Assembly (NCBI GenBank): GCA_031002005.1
Contig: CM061921.1
Span: 143,191,283-143,255,282 of the forward strand
Length of the DNA: 64,000 nt
Direction of reading: 5' to 3'
Origin: Vandiemenella viatica
Taxonomy: Eukaryota > Arthropoda > Insecta > Orthoptera > Morabidae
Shown here: positions 21,561-32,623 of the stretch, one piece after another
How the letters are laid out: each line of letters starts with the position of its first letter
Numbering within the stretch: the first letter of the stretch is position 1
The notes under the pieces: generated by a model
The model's input: the letters and a program-made list of their open reading frames with translations, nothing else
Told to the model about the DNA's origin: nothing
Databases searched by the model: none
Translations under genes and position numbers: made by a program

Positions 21561-22982
21561 AAACCAACTTGGTTACAAGGGAATTAATTTCTGCTTTAGA
21601 ATTGCCGCTTAAATGGCCGAACGCATTCCTTTTTTTTAAAAGTGTAGTTTGTATCCAAGCTTCTGATAAGCTAATAAGCACAATCAATGTTACAGAGAGA
21701 AGAATTAATTAATTTAACGGAAAAGTCCAAAATATCCATGACGAAGATAGCTCCTCAAGATCCAAACTGCACAAATCTTATCAAGCCTATTAATCTTGTG
21801 TAACGTTATGGCTCCTCGACAGTCTTGTTTCTAAGCAGTTATATGGAAATATTTTACATCTCTGTTTTATGGCTCCCAATAACATACGGGTATTTCAAAG
21901 TCAGTCCCGAGTACTGCATAACCAGCTCTGGAGTGTTGTAGGCTAATTTTAAAATGTTAAAATTGCTTGTTGTGTACTTGATACATTTCAACACTTCGTG
22001 AGCTGCAACGCTTTGAGACATTTACACTGTCAGGAAAATTGCAAGGCTATTATTAATGGCACGAAATTGGCGAAATGAATATTTCCTGCATGTTACACTG
22101 ACATGTGCCCATGAATTTACAATGAGTAACGTTTTGACACCATCCAAAACGTGATCTGACCTGTTGTTCACAGATCAACAAACATGCACTAGCAGTTTTC
22201 ACATGTTTTTTTTAGGGCAGCTGGTTAGATTTCTTCCTATAGTAACCCAAGGTCCAATGACTTACGTTAAATACATGTATGAGATGAAATGGCTATACAA
22301 TTTTTTTACCACTCTAAATTTTTGTCAGGACAGCAGTGTGACGAAATATGAGAAGGCTAAATCTTTGATCTCGGAAAAGCATATGATCGTCTGCCTACAG
22401 CAAGACCAAGCCTCCAGTCTTCACGAGAAGTAGAATGGTCCGTCTAGGAGAGGACCCAAAACTCTGTAAGACGTATCCTAGTGGCCATCAAACTACCATT
22501 GGAATATTACGTACACTGCCCACAGAGTTGAAATTTAAGTCTTAAGGCGTTCCTGGTTAATCAGAATCTCACTGTTCGTAAATTTCTGTCATTCATTATA
22601 TGGCTACAGATAAACATTTGAAAATTTCCTAGCTGAGGATTTTATAACAAATTCAAGTGATGCGTTTTATTTATTTTCAATTACTTGTTATTTTAACCTC
22701 TCTGTTAAAGAGATTGCTGTATCTGTAATCACTTATACGATTTCTGCTTGACGATGAATTTAAATCATAACTCGACAGTGAAGATAAAGAAAGTAAATCA
22801 AATTAAGAATTGAACTTTCATGTCAGGGGGAGTGTGTTTCTCCAAAGCATTTAACTCAATATAAAGGTCCAATAACAAAATTCCTTACTTTCTGCATAAC
22901 AACTTGAAAGTTTTACATAGCAGAAATGTTGCATGTTTCTTAAGATTCTTTTCCGTATCTAATTCCGCCATTCCCCCTTTTA
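21072..22982. other. Microsatellite and anonymous DNA, possible RT scrap
   Basis: A compound (TC)n(TA)n microsatellite occupies 21497-21559. Near 22355-22400 the plus strand reads IFDLGKAYDRLP, like RT motif A of a LINE (F.DLEKAYDR.P), but nothing around it extends the match. No host gene is visible. Confidence 0.45.
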
Positions 22983-23209
22983 TATGGCTTTATCTCTTGT
23001 TGATATCAAGGTCATTAGTGACGAGAAGAATTGGGAGTAAGGAGCGGGAAGGAATTCGGCAACGACCTTTCGAAGGAACCATCCCGGAATTCGCCCGGAG
23101 TGGTTTCGGGAAAAATGGAAAACCGAAATCTGGCTGCCCGGACGGTGATTCGGACTCGCGTCCTCCCGAATGAGAGGCCAGATTGTTACCGCTCATCCAC
23201 CATGTTCGA
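22983..23209 (-). mobile_element. SINE family A, near full length
   Basis: Plus-strand blocks: 'ggtcattagtgacgag', 'gcgggaaggaattcggc', 'ggaaccatcccggaattcgc', 'ccggacggtgattcggactc' (reverse of box B), 'cctcccgaatgagaggcc', 'accgctcatccaccatg'. The head is at the right. The tail side toward 22983 is decayed. Confidence 0.85.
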
Positions 23210-23343
23210 TCATCCATTCCTATTTCACTATGAAACTATAATGAAGTTTACAGTATACTTTTTTTTTTTTTAATTGTCTTTCGGCGGCTAAGGCCATTCA
23301 GCCAGCTCAATGTGATCATATTTTAGCTTCCAGTGAACAATTA

Positions 23344-24328
23344 GTCGGAAAGATGAAGTTTGAAAGAGATATATTCCTCAACGTGCAGTCTAGGATTGCT
23401 GTTGGTTTGCGAAAAAGAAGGCGGATATTTAATTTGTCGCTGTCACTATTATAATAGGTCAGGACACAAGTCAGATGTATGATTGCACCATTTCGGCAAT
23501 GGGAGTAAAATGTTCCTATAAGGTTCCCACCGATGGGCTCGTACATCACCTGTATTACCGCCACGAAGCCTTTCAAATTTGCAGCTAAACGGCTGACAAA
23601 AAAGGGATATGTAAAGAAATCACTTACTGACGCTTTGCATTGTGTAGAATACACTTATTGCGTGAGACACATACTCGAAACTCACTGTTATACGGGATGG
23701 CATATGGCCCGGGTATTTGAATGAAGTCATAAGACCCTCAGTAGAATCTTCAGGGAAATAATTTGAATGGAGATGTTTTTAATATAAAAGTCAATGGCGG
23801 TTTCTTTTACTTTATGTTTGGGTAATTATAACGATGATCTTGGTGCATTCTTAAGTAGGAGGATGGCACAATCTGGTCTAGAAATGCAACATCATTCCAG
23901 TTTTCCGCGGTTTCATTTTTTTTGCTTTAGTTCTTGGAGTTTCATAAAAGGTAACAGGACTCCGACATGAGCAGAACTTGCAAAATAATTAGGTAAAGAA
24001 ATATTTCATTCACATGTAAATAATTTTGTGTTTGTCAATTTTTTTTTTTATTTCATGTTTTGCTATGTTTTGTGTTGTTTAAGATAAGAATCTTTAATCG
24101 ATAAGTTAATACGAAAAGGCAGGAAAGAAATCATGTATGGTTGTCCACATGTTGTAAAACAGTCCAAGGTCATGGACGGTCGTTCAGTTTAATATCTGGC
24201 AAGAATCATAGCATTGTGGGTCCCTGTATATGTAAAAATATCGATTACTGGTTATAGTGGAAGGGAGTTAAAATGGCTTAAAATAAAATTATTGTAATAA
24301 TTTTATTTTCCCGTAGTTGGCCGTATAT
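23344..24328 (+). repeat. Block X, upstream copy (3' internal end of the LTR element)
   Basis: 985 bp, nearly identical to 28392-29373. The left edge is an abrupt change from unrelated sequence at 23343/23344. It leads straight into an LTR (TGTAAC at 24329). The most economical reading is the 3' internal end of a first, truncated element copy that shares this LTR with the complete copy downstream. Short frames on both strands (63 and 112 codons) match no family that I know. A perfect 14-bp-arm AT hairpin lies at 24283-24312, just before the LTR. Confidence 0.8.
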
Positions 24329-25687
24329 TGTAACGTGACGTTATCACGCCACGATACAATTTTTTTATTTTTATTGAATTGTGATTTATTTTAATTTATT
24401 CAGATTAAAATTAATTTATATTGATCTCGGGCAGCCCAAAATTGTATGAATATGCAAGGGTATTTCCTTTGAAAAGCTCAGAAAATGTGTGAGCATAGGA
24501 TTTTGTTTGAAGCGAAGGGTCGTATATCGGAGCCACAGGAAGTGGACGGACAATAGCCCGCCTTGCTGTCGCCACCCCAAGGCCAGTCAGTCACCTCAAA
24601 ACGGTTCTTGCAGCAAACAGGTGAAGGTCAACCTTCCCCCCCTTCCGCGTCAACAAGCATGGACGCGAAGAGGGACGCTAGCGAAAAGCCGCGAATCTGA
24701 GTGTGCATCGATACCACGTGATTTCCAACCTGCCTATGAAATCATCGGTAGGGGTCTTCACATGTGAATACAGGGTGTATTTCTTTCTGCCCGCCATGTT
24801 CCTGCGCGGGAGAGGGACGCCATCACCTTCCGAAGAGAAGGAAGTTACTTCTGCCCGGACCACGGGCGAGACAAGTCGAGTCTTCTGGTCAGACCGCGAT
24901 CCAGTGCGGTCGATTCTGACTTCTGCCCAGACCACGGGCAGAGAGAGGTCGAGCTGACTTATTGCCAGGCCAGAACTGTTAGGCTTGATCGGCACAGAGA
25001 TCTGCCTGTGATCACTGGCTGGTGATCATTTTTGTCACGCTGAGCTGATAGCGTGACGAACTTCAGTGTTGCTGCCTACACTAGGTAAAGTGTTAACGCC
25101 AGGTCTGGTATCGTTGAGTTCTTGTGAGACTGCGAAAGACCCGTAAGCGACTTGAGCAAGAGACTTGTGTTCTTTGAGCTAATTTTGACCCTGAGCTAGC
25201 CGGCATTTTATTGAACATTAATGGAATCTTTGCATTTCGCGAGTTCCTTGCTTTTCTAATTGTTATTTGATGGTGCCCGAGATTCATGTTTATCTCATGT
25301 ATTCTCTTTGATTGATGATTGTTTTCTTGTAGTAGCGTATTGCGAACATTTGTTCCCGCTCACTAAATGTAACTTCGTCAGAGTATTTGCAAGTAAAGTA
25401 AAGTTCATATAATTGTTTGCTTGAGTAGATCGGCCAATTGTAACGTCTAGGCTTGCTTGACATTGCATTAATTTATATTAATATTAAATGTAAATGTGCC
25501 TAGCGGTGTAGCAGCCTATTGAACTTAATAAATTTATTTTATATGTCAGGTGTCCATAACGGCCCGGCGTATGAAGTATGATGATGCTTGCCAATCAATA
25601 ATTAATAATTGATTTATGAATTTTAATATTACTAAAAATTAAAATTATAAAATCCCCCCTCCCCTACCTTTCTCCCATCCTATTACA
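24329..25687 (+). repeat. 5' LTR of the gag-only element
   Basis: 1359 bp, from TGTAACGTGACGTTATCACG to CCTATTACA. It is followed after one base by a primer-binding-site-like TGG sequence. A candidate polyadenylation signal AATAAA lies at 25527-25532. The boundaries agree with the solo LTR at 2585-3818. Open frames inside the LTR (84 and 105 codons on opposite strands) have no recognisable domain. Confidence 0.92.
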
Positions 25688-25688
25688 A

Positions 25689-25707
25689 TGGCGCTTACAA
25701 CGTGGGG
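25689..25707 (+). promoter_or_regulatory. Primer-binding site candidate
   Basis: tggcgcttacaacgtgggg starts one base after the 5' LTR. TGG pairs with the CCA end of a tRNA, as in LTR retrotransposons. I cannot name the tRNA from memory with confidence. Confidence 0.75.
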
Positions 25708-26338
25708 CAATTAATTAATTAATCCGGGGAATTAATTAATAATCAAATGTTCAAAGTCTCAAAAGAACCAAGTTCATGACCTTAGGCATTTATTTTTGTA
25801 GCATAGAAAGTAAATTAATACTTTGTCATTGCTTATGTAAAGTTAAATTCAATCTGAGTGATGAATTTCTTTTGCAAAATGATAATTTTTATGCAATCTG
25901 ATTCATGTTAAATCAGTTTCAGACTTTCAATTGCAAATTAATTTTTGATAAATTTTAATGCAATCTGATTCATGTTAAGTCAGTTTCAGAATTTCAATTG
26001 CAAATTAATTTTTTTCAATATGCAAAGTTCATTGTGAACGCATATAATGTCGAGCCAGTGCTTTGTCTGTGTAACATGTTAGCAATTAAGAACTTATTGG
26101 TGCATATTTTGCTCATGTTGGTTGTTCGTTGTCGCATGATTCAACGTTGTGATGTGGTCTTGCACATTTTTGTTTGAATGGTTTGATGCTCAATATTCTT
26201 GATGGGATTTGTGCCTATGTTTTGTGAAAATTCTAAGATTTTGACTTGTATTAAAGATCGCGATGTTTGTAGTTTAACACGTTGCCTGCTAAAATCTTTA
26301 ATCTTCATTGGAATTTTCCTGTGCCATTTAATAGCCAT
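25708..26338 (+). other. 5' leader of the gag-only element with a 67-bp tandem repeat
   Basis: AT-rich untranslated leader. The unit beginning 'atgcaatctgattcatgtta' occurs at 25891 and 25958, a 67-bp period with few differences. Leaders of LTR elements often carry packaging signals; nothing here proves that role. Confidence 0.75.
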
Positions 26339-28024
26339 ATGCGTTTGAGATCCGGACGTAATTTGAATTTAAATATGGAAGGGAGCAATTCGAATATCGA
26401 GATGAGCGATAATCGGAGAGATTTTGAGAATGATATGTCGGGATACAGTTCACACTCTACAATAGCTGCAGCTGACATGGCGTTAGAGAGTCCCATTCAG
26501 AATGACGCGGTGGTAGAAAGTTGTACATTCCCATTAGTGGAAGCCACACCCGCATTGCAAAATCCAGTTGAAAATCAAAATCAACCAGAAATTCCTCCTT
26601 GGGTCCAAGTTATGATGGCTGAGTTAAAGAAGGGACAGGCAGATTTCAATAAGGGACAAGGAGATTTATCTAGGAAATTAGACTCCACCAACAACCGGAT
26701 AGCAGCCATGGAAACGCGGCAGAACGTAATGTGTAAAAGCTTAGAACAAAAAATTTCCAGTTTACACACAATAATCAGTGGGGAGATGGCAGAGTTCCAG
26801 ACTAGGATCAGGACTGAAATTGTCGATTTGTCTGAGAAATCTGAGCAAACAATAGCGAGGTGCGACAGGTTGGAAAAGGAAAATGAAATTTCCAATACAA
26901 CCATTGCCATTGTACAATCTGCGATAACCCATTTGGAGATTGAAAGTAGGGAAACAAATGGACAATTGTCTAGCTACATGCATGAGGTACGAGACGAAAT
27001 GGAGGGGAAAGTCTCTCAAGTCAGTGCTAAAATTGATAAAGTCGCTACCTCGGTTACTAGTTTGAGAGAGGACAGTAGTCAGTTAAAGGGAGCACAAGAC
27101 AAACTTCGGGAGGAACTATTGTTGAAATATCGTCAAGTTGAGGGTGACGTGAATACTTTAAAAAGTTCCCCTCCTACACAACACACTCACACAGGGCAGG
27201 ATAATAATATACACATTGATTTAAAACTTCCCAAGTTTTGTTCCTACAAAGATATTAACCCGAAAGCATTTTTGTCGGAGTTAGAAATTTATTTCAAGAT
27301 AAAAGCTGTGCCAGACAACTTAAAATTATTGATTATCCGGCAAGCTATGCTTGAGCCCGATCGTTATTGGTACGATGTTTCCTGTAACCTAGATATGTCG
27401 TACGCGGACTTTAGAGAGTTGTTTCTCAGAACATTCTGGTCACACAAACACCAAAGCCAAACCCGCATGAAAATGTACCAAGGCCGGTACGAACCAAAAA
27501 CAAATGATTCCATGGGGGCTTATGTGGAAAGATTGGTTGTTTTGTCACGGTACTTGGACCAACCCATGTCAGAAACGGAGTTTATTACGGCCGTAACGAC
27601 GCATTTTTCCCCGCAAGTGCAGGCGCACATTAATCCGGTTATCATAACCACTATCTCGCAATTTTTGGAGACTCTGAAAAATCTTGATTCAATAGGGCAT
27701 AAAGCGAGTCAAGAACAGAAGTCAAAGGGCGAAAGTAGTGGCCAGATAAAAGGCCAACAAGATGGGAAAGAACATGGTAATCGGGGGAGTTATAATAGTA
27801 AAAATTCCAGTTATTATACTAACTATAAACCACAGTTTCGAAATGAAGGTGGTAACCAATGGAAGGACAGGGGTCGTAATGAAAATAAAGGTGCGCATCA
27901 ATGGGGAAAGCATTCCACAAATGCCATAGTATTTGAAAATCAGAACGCGGGGGAGCGACTTGAGGATCATCCGGTACCACAGAATGCGGAAAATACCCGA
28001 TCTGAGCCCTCGCAGCACTTGTAA
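26339..28024 (+). CDS. gag: Gag polyprotein of an LTR retrotransposon, without zinc knuckle
   Basis: An intact 561-aa frame starts at the first ATG (MRLRSGR), and the RSGR opening is typical of such Gags. The frame stays open 19 codons further upstream, but only to a TTG, which is unlikely to be the start. Residues about 1-90 are acidic and polar. Residues 91-276 are rich in heptad-like Leu/Ile with many charged residues, a probable coiled coil. Residues about 292-455 fit a retrotransposon Gag/capsid domain (LKLPKFCSY, FLSELEIYF, FRELFLRTFWS, YVERLVVLSRYL). Residues 456-536 form a Gly/Asn/Arg/Lys-rich basic tail (for example QWKDRGRNENKG) that may replace the usual nucleocapsid. There is no CX2CX4HX4C finger; no cysteine occurs after about residue 350. 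Gag would assemble particles that package the RNA. A normal element would continue into pol; here the stop is followed by 367 bp of non-coding spacer and block X. Confidence 0.92.
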   Translation: MRLRSGRNLNLNMEGSNSNIEMSDNRRDFENDMSGYSSHSTIAAADMALESPIQNDAVVESCTFPLVEATPALQNPVENQNQPEIPPWVQVMMAELKKGQADFNKGQGDLSRKLDSTNNRIAAMETRQNVMCKSLEQKISSLHTIISGEMAEFQTRIRTEIVDLSEKSEQTIARCDRLEKENEISNTTIAIVQSAITHLEIESRETNGQLSSYMHEVRDEMEGKVSQVSAKIDKVATSVTSLREDSSQLKGAQDKLREELLLKYRQVEGDVNTLKSSPPTQHTHTGQDNNIHIDLKLPKFCSYKDINPKAFLSELEIYFKIKAVPDNLKLLIIRQAMLEPDRYWYDVSCNLDMSYADFRELFLRTFWSHKHQSQTRMKMYQGRYEPKTNDSMGAYVERLVVLSRYLDQPMSETEFITAVTTHFSPQVQAHINPVIITTISQFLETLKNLDSIGHKASQEQKSKGESSGQIKGQQDGKEHGNRGSYNSKNSSYYTNYKPQFRNEGGNQWKDRGRNENKGAHQWGKHSTNAIVFENQNAGERLEDHPVPQNAENTRSEPSQHL

Positions 28025-28391
28025 TGCACGGAGTCTAAAACCCTACCATTCTGTACAAATATGTTAGGATTAAATTTTTTTGTGTTAATACGAATTGTTG
28101 AATTAGCGAAATAGTATACATTTTGTAAGAAGCCTTGGGGAGAGCAAATGTTGTTGACATTAGTCTAAGGATAACGACCGCTAAACAGTTACTACAGCTG
28201 AGTGCCTGCGACTAAGTTGCGGTGTAGATTCTTATCTAAACTCAGGTAGAAGGGAGCCGCCAGAACAGATGAGAGCGAAAGTGTACAATGCCCGGTCCTA
28301 GGGATTATAACGGTATAACGTGGACGAAAATATTTGTCTGACCACTCCAGAAGCAAGGAGGGTTTAAAATGTTGTTTTGAAATGATGTGGC
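28025..28391 (+). other. Spacer between gag and block X
   Basis: No frame of useful length and no protease or RT motif. This is where pol would begin in a complete element. Confidence 0.6.
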
Positions 28392-29373
28392 GTCGGAAAG
28401 ATGAAGTTTGAAAGAGATATATTCCTCAACGTGCAGTCTAGGATTGCTGTTGGTTTGCGAAAAAGAAGGCGGATATTTAATTTGTCGCTGTCACTATTAT
28501 AATAGGTCAGGACACAAGTCAGATGTATGATTGCACCATTTCGGCAATGGGAGTAAAATGTTCCTATAAGGTTCCCACCGATGGGCTCGTACATCACCTG
28601 TATTACCGCCACGAAGCCTTTCAAATTTGCAGCTAAACGGCTGACAAAAAAGGGATATGTAAAGAAATCACTTACTGACGCTTTGCATTGTGTAGAATAC
28701 ACTTATTGCGTGAGACACATACTCGAAACTCACTGTTATACGGGATGGCATATGGCCCGGGTATTTGAATGAAGTCATAAGACCCTCAGTAGAATCTTCA
28801 GGGAAATAATTTGAATGGAGATGTTTTAATTAAAAGTCAATGGCGGTTTCTTTTACTTTATGTTTGGGTAATTATAACGATGATCTTGGTGCATTCTTAA
28901 GTAGGAGGATGGCACAATCTGGTCTAGAAATGCAACATCATTCCAGTTTTCCGCGGTTTCATTTTTTTGCTTTAGTTCTTGGAGTTTCATAAAAGGTAAC
29001 AGGACTCCGACATGAGCAGAACTTGCAAAATAATTAGGTAAAGAAATATTTCATTCACATGTAAATAATTTTGTGTTTGTCAATTTTTTTTTTTATTTCA
29101 TGTTTTGCTATGTTTTGTGTTGTTTAAGATAAGAATCTTTAATCGATAAGTTAATACGAAAAGGCAGGAAAGAAATCATGTATGGTTGTCCACATGTTGT
29201 AAAACAGTCCAAGGTCATGGACGGTCGTTCAGTTTAATATCTGGCAAGAATCATAGCATTGTGGGTCCCTGTATATGTAAAAATATCGATTACTGGTTAT
29301 AGTGGAAGGGAGTTAAAATGGCTTAAAATAAAATTATTGTAATAATTTTATTTTCCCGTAGTTGGCCGTATAT
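28392..29373 (+). repeat. Block X, downstream copy
   Basis: Nearly identical to 23344-24328 and followed by the 3' LTR. No polypurine tract touches the LTR; the nearest purine-rich run (gtggaagggag) is about 65 bp upstream. The same 14-bp-arm hairpin (aaaataaaattatt / aataattttatttt) lies in between. Confidence 0.8.
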
Positions 29374-30722
29374 TGTAACGTGACGTTATCACGCCACGAT
29401 ACAATTTTTATTTTTATTGAATTGTGATTTATTTTAATTTATTCAGATTAAAATTAATTTATATTGATCTCGGGCAGCCCAAAATTGTATGAATATGCAA
29501 GGGTATTTCCTTTGAAAAAGCTCAGAAAATGTGTGAGCATAGGATTTTGTTTGAAGCGAAGGGTCGTATATCGGAGCCACAGGAAGTGGACGGACAATAG
29601 CCCGCCTTGCTGTCGCCACCCCAAGGCCAGTCAGTCACCTCAAAACGGTTCTTGCAGCAAACAGGTGAAGGTCAACCTTCCCCCCCTTCCGCGTCAACAA
29701 GCATGGACGCGAAGAGGGACGCTAGCGAAAAGCCGCGAATCTGAGTGTGCATCGATACCACGTGATTTCCAACCTGCCTATGAAATCATCGGTAGGGGTC
29801 TTCACATGTGAATACAGGGTGTATTTCTTTCTGCCCGCCATGTTCCTGCGCGGGAGAGGGACGCCATCACCTTCCGAAGAGAAGGAAGTTACTTCTGCCC
29901 GGACCACGGGCGAGACAAGTCGAGTCTTCTGGTCAGACCGCGATCCAGTGCGGTCGATTCTGACTTCTGCCCAGACCACGGGCAGAGAGAGGTCGAGCTG
30001 ACTTATTGCCAGGCCAGAACTGTTAGGCTTGATCGGCACAGAGATCTGCCTGTGATCACTGGCTGGTGATCATTTTTGTCACGCTGAGCTGATAGCGTGA
30101 CGAACTTCAGTGTTGCTGCCTACACTAGGTAAAGTGTTAACGCCAGGTCTGGTATCGTTGAGTTCTTGTGAGACTGCGAAAGACCCGTAAGCGACTTGAG
30201 CAAGAGACTTGTGTTCTTTGAGCTAATTTTGACCCTGAGCTAGCCGGCATTTTATTGAACATTAATGGAATCTTTGCATTTCGCGAGTTCCTTGCTTTTC
30301 TAATTGTTATTTGATGGTGCCCGAGATTCATGTTTATCTCATGTATTCTCTTTGATTGATGATTGTTTTCTTGTAGTAGCGTATTGCGAACATTTGTTCC
30401 CGCTCACTAAATGTAACTTCGTCAGAGTATTTGCAAGTAAAGTAAAGTTCATATAATTGTTTGCTTGAGTAGATCGGCCAATTGTAACGTCTAGGCTTGC
30501 TTGACATTGCATTAATTTATATTAATATTAAATGTAAATGTGCCTAGCGGTGTAGCAGCCTATTGAACTTAATAAATTTATTTTATATGTCAGGTGTCCA
30601 TAACGGCCCGGCGTATGAAGTATGATGATGCTTGCCAATCAATAATTAATGATAATTGATTTATGAATTTTATATTAAAAATTAAAATTATAAAATCCCC
30701 CCTCATCTCCCATCCTATTACA
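29374..30722 (+). repeat. 3' LTR of the gag-only element
   Basis: 1349 bp, TGTAAC...ATTACA, AATAAA at 30571-30576. Compared with the 5' LTR I see only indels: the T run after acaat, one A in gaaaa(a)gctc, ggg/AT-run changes near the end, and a shorter C/T tract. No 4-bp duplication can be matched because the upstream end of the structure is truncated. Confidence 0.9.
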
Positions 30723-30739
30723 CAGTGTACATCGTATCT

Positions 30740-30882
30740 TTCTATGTATGGACACCACAGGACGGACAGGACATTCACACAGACACACAACACTTAACAT
30801 CCATGCCCGCGGCCGGATTCGAACCGGCGACCTTCGGCACGTGGAGCTAGCACTCTAGCCCCTACGCTACAGAGGCCGGCTA
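30740..30882 (-). mobile_element. tRNA-headed SINE (family E) or tRNA relic
   Basis: On the minus strand the head reads 'gcctctgtagcgtaggggct' (box A-like) and later 'gccggttcgaatccggc', a perfect T-arm with box B. The anticodon arm does not close well, and a non-tRNA tail follows (gtgtgtctgtgtgaatgtcc). A SINE is more likely than a gene. Confidence 0.6.
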
Positions 30883-32019
30883 CAGTATACTTTAAGCTGC
30901 ATGTAATGTTACGAGTAGATGCCTGTCATCGTGGTGCAAGGTTTGGCCAGGGGCAATTTACCTTCTGTCACCAGAGGACGCCGGAAGTTATAATCTTAAC
31001 GTCGCTCGCGGAGTCACCTTGGAATAAATGTATCTCAATTTGACCTCCAATCAGCTACTGAAAAAGCCATCGCATTGGCAGAAAAACTACCACATATTTG
31101 ATGCTGACATCGACACGAGAAGAACAAGAAGATGTTACGAGTACTAGGTTTTACTCTGAGGTTTAACTTCTTTTATTTTAAAAAAGAAAACAGTTATAAT
31201 TTTTGGTTAGTTAAACAATACACAATTTTATGCCCCTCCACAAGCCTTTGACTCATGTAGGACAGGTGAAGTTAGAGTTCCGCTTTCTAGTTGATGGCAT
31301 CGGTTCTATAATGGAGTGGGTGAGATCAGGCTTAACTTCCAAGTATTAGCGATTCACGCAGTAATTTGATAGCATCCGCGTAAATCTCTAACAATAAAAT
31401 AATAGCATAGCAGGCCTTGAGGGTCAAATTAGCAGAAAAAAACCTTTATCGTGGTTTTGAATGAATACAAGTTGCTACTCAGTTGCTCTAAGTTAGATTT
31501 GTGGATAGAAATATTAAAATTCGATGACTAAGTTGTCTGAAGACTCATTAGACTAAATGGGTAAATGTATCAAATACTATCCGATGATATTAGTACAAAT
31601 AAATATCAAATCACGCTAGAATAAAGAATATCCTATGGTCACTGAGTGACAATGCTGAATAAACCATAACTCAACGTTTCACCCGTTTAGAGCAGGGAGT
31701 TTCTGTGTCAGCGAAACGCAGATTCGTAAAGCTAAGCGAGTTTTCTCATGCGATAGAGTGAGTCATTACGCTCTGTCTACTACAGAATTTAAGGCGAATA
31801 CCAACTTCCTCACTGAATTATTAACTTCGCTACTGTTTCACTAAGTGAATTTGTTGTCGCTAAGTATTAATGGTTTGGAGAAAGTGGAGGCGGAGAGGAA
31901 CTGATGCTTATATATTCCGTTTGAACTGAGAGAAGGATAATTTAAAAATCATGCTGTAACAAAATTCGAACTTAAAGCAAACCATGCTTACAAAAGACGC
32001 ATAGGAGGTTCAGTGCCAG

Positions 32020-32058
<39 letters not shown>

Positions 32059-32232
32059 GATTCGAAACATGAAATACAGAACCAATAATTGCTCTTGTAT
32101 TGCCAACTCTTCGGTTAAATACTTACTCTGTGACTATCTTTAAAGAAGTCTTGAAGGAATTAAGATAAACGGATATGTACCTAACATTAGATACGTTGAC
32201 AAAATTGATGGTACAGAGAATGAATTGCCTTG
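30883..32232. other. No gene recognised; poly(A) of 30 at 32027-32056
   Basis: No supported coding or repeat feature apart from the long A tract, which may be the tail of an unrecognised retroposon on the plus strand. Bases 32230-32232 (ttg) are the left duplication of the next MITE. Confidence 0.45.
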
Positions 32233-32620
32233 GGGAGCGTGCATAAACCACGTAGCTCCATTTTCGCCTCCTGTGTCCCCCCCCCCCTCCCCCGCACGTA
32301 GCCCTACGTGGCTTTTGCTTCTCCCCCCCCCCCACATAGCACGTAGCTTTTTTTCCCTTTTGATTCCAGAAGACATTTTTTTTTACCGTTTTCTCTTGTC
32401 AGACGATTGTAAATTACATACGAGAATAATTAATTGAGGAAAATAAATATTGACATGTTGTTGTGTGTACTGTTCCTCATTTTAACTGTGAAAAATGTTA
32501 TGAAAGGAAAGCTACGTGGCCTGGCTCGGAACCCCCTTCCCCCCTCGTAGCCCAGCGTAGTCTTCCAGCCAACCCCCCCCCCCCCCCCTGGTCCAAGCCA
32601 CGTGGTTTGTGCATGCTCCC
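32233..32620 (-). mobile_element. G-rich MITE, PIF/Harbinger-like, copy 3
   Basis: 388 bp in reverse orientation to copies 1 and 2, so the G runs appear as C runs (32273-32292, 32324-32333, 32573-32588). Ends: gggagcgtgcataaaccacg and cacgtggtttgtgcatgctccc are inverted repeats. Flanks are ttg on both sides (32230-32232, 32621-32623), a 3-bp duplication. Confidence 0.88.
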
Positions 32621-32623
32621 TTG

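Larger units (their letters stand above)
23344..30722 (+). mobile_element. Gag-only LTR retrotransposon in X-LTR-gag-X-LTR order
   Basis: Order: X (23344-24328), LTR (24329-25687), primer-binding site, leader, gag (26339-28024), spacer (28025-28391), X (28392-29373), LTR (29374-30722). No protease, RT, RNase H, integrase or Env signature is visible in any frame. Differences between the repeated X-LTR units are a handful of short indels, mostly in homopolymers and simple AT runs, so the structure is young. The order fits unequal LTR recombination that left a truncated first unit. It must depend on Pol from another element. A Ty3/Gypsy relationship is inferred from the Gag type and the 4-bp duplication of the solo LTR. 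Confidence 0.85.

Noticed and set aside
24489..25001. LTR-internal frames (92, 105, 84 codons) as genes
   Set aside because: They overlap on opposite strands, recur in both LTRs because the LTRs are copies, and are not kept in the diverged solo LTR.
23344..25687. A single 2.34-kb LTR
   Set aside because: The solo LTR at 2585-3818 with its CCAT duplication, and the primer-binding site after 25687, place the LTR start at TGTAAC (24329). X is absent from the solo copy.
26282..26338. Gag start at the TTG at 26282 (580 aa version)
   Set aside because: TTG is not a usual eukaryotic start; the first ATG at 26339 opens with the RSGR sequence typical of such Gags.
30810..30882. Functional tRNA gene on the minus strand
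   Set aside because: The T-arm is perfect but the anticodon and acceptor stems do not close, and a SINE-like tail follows.
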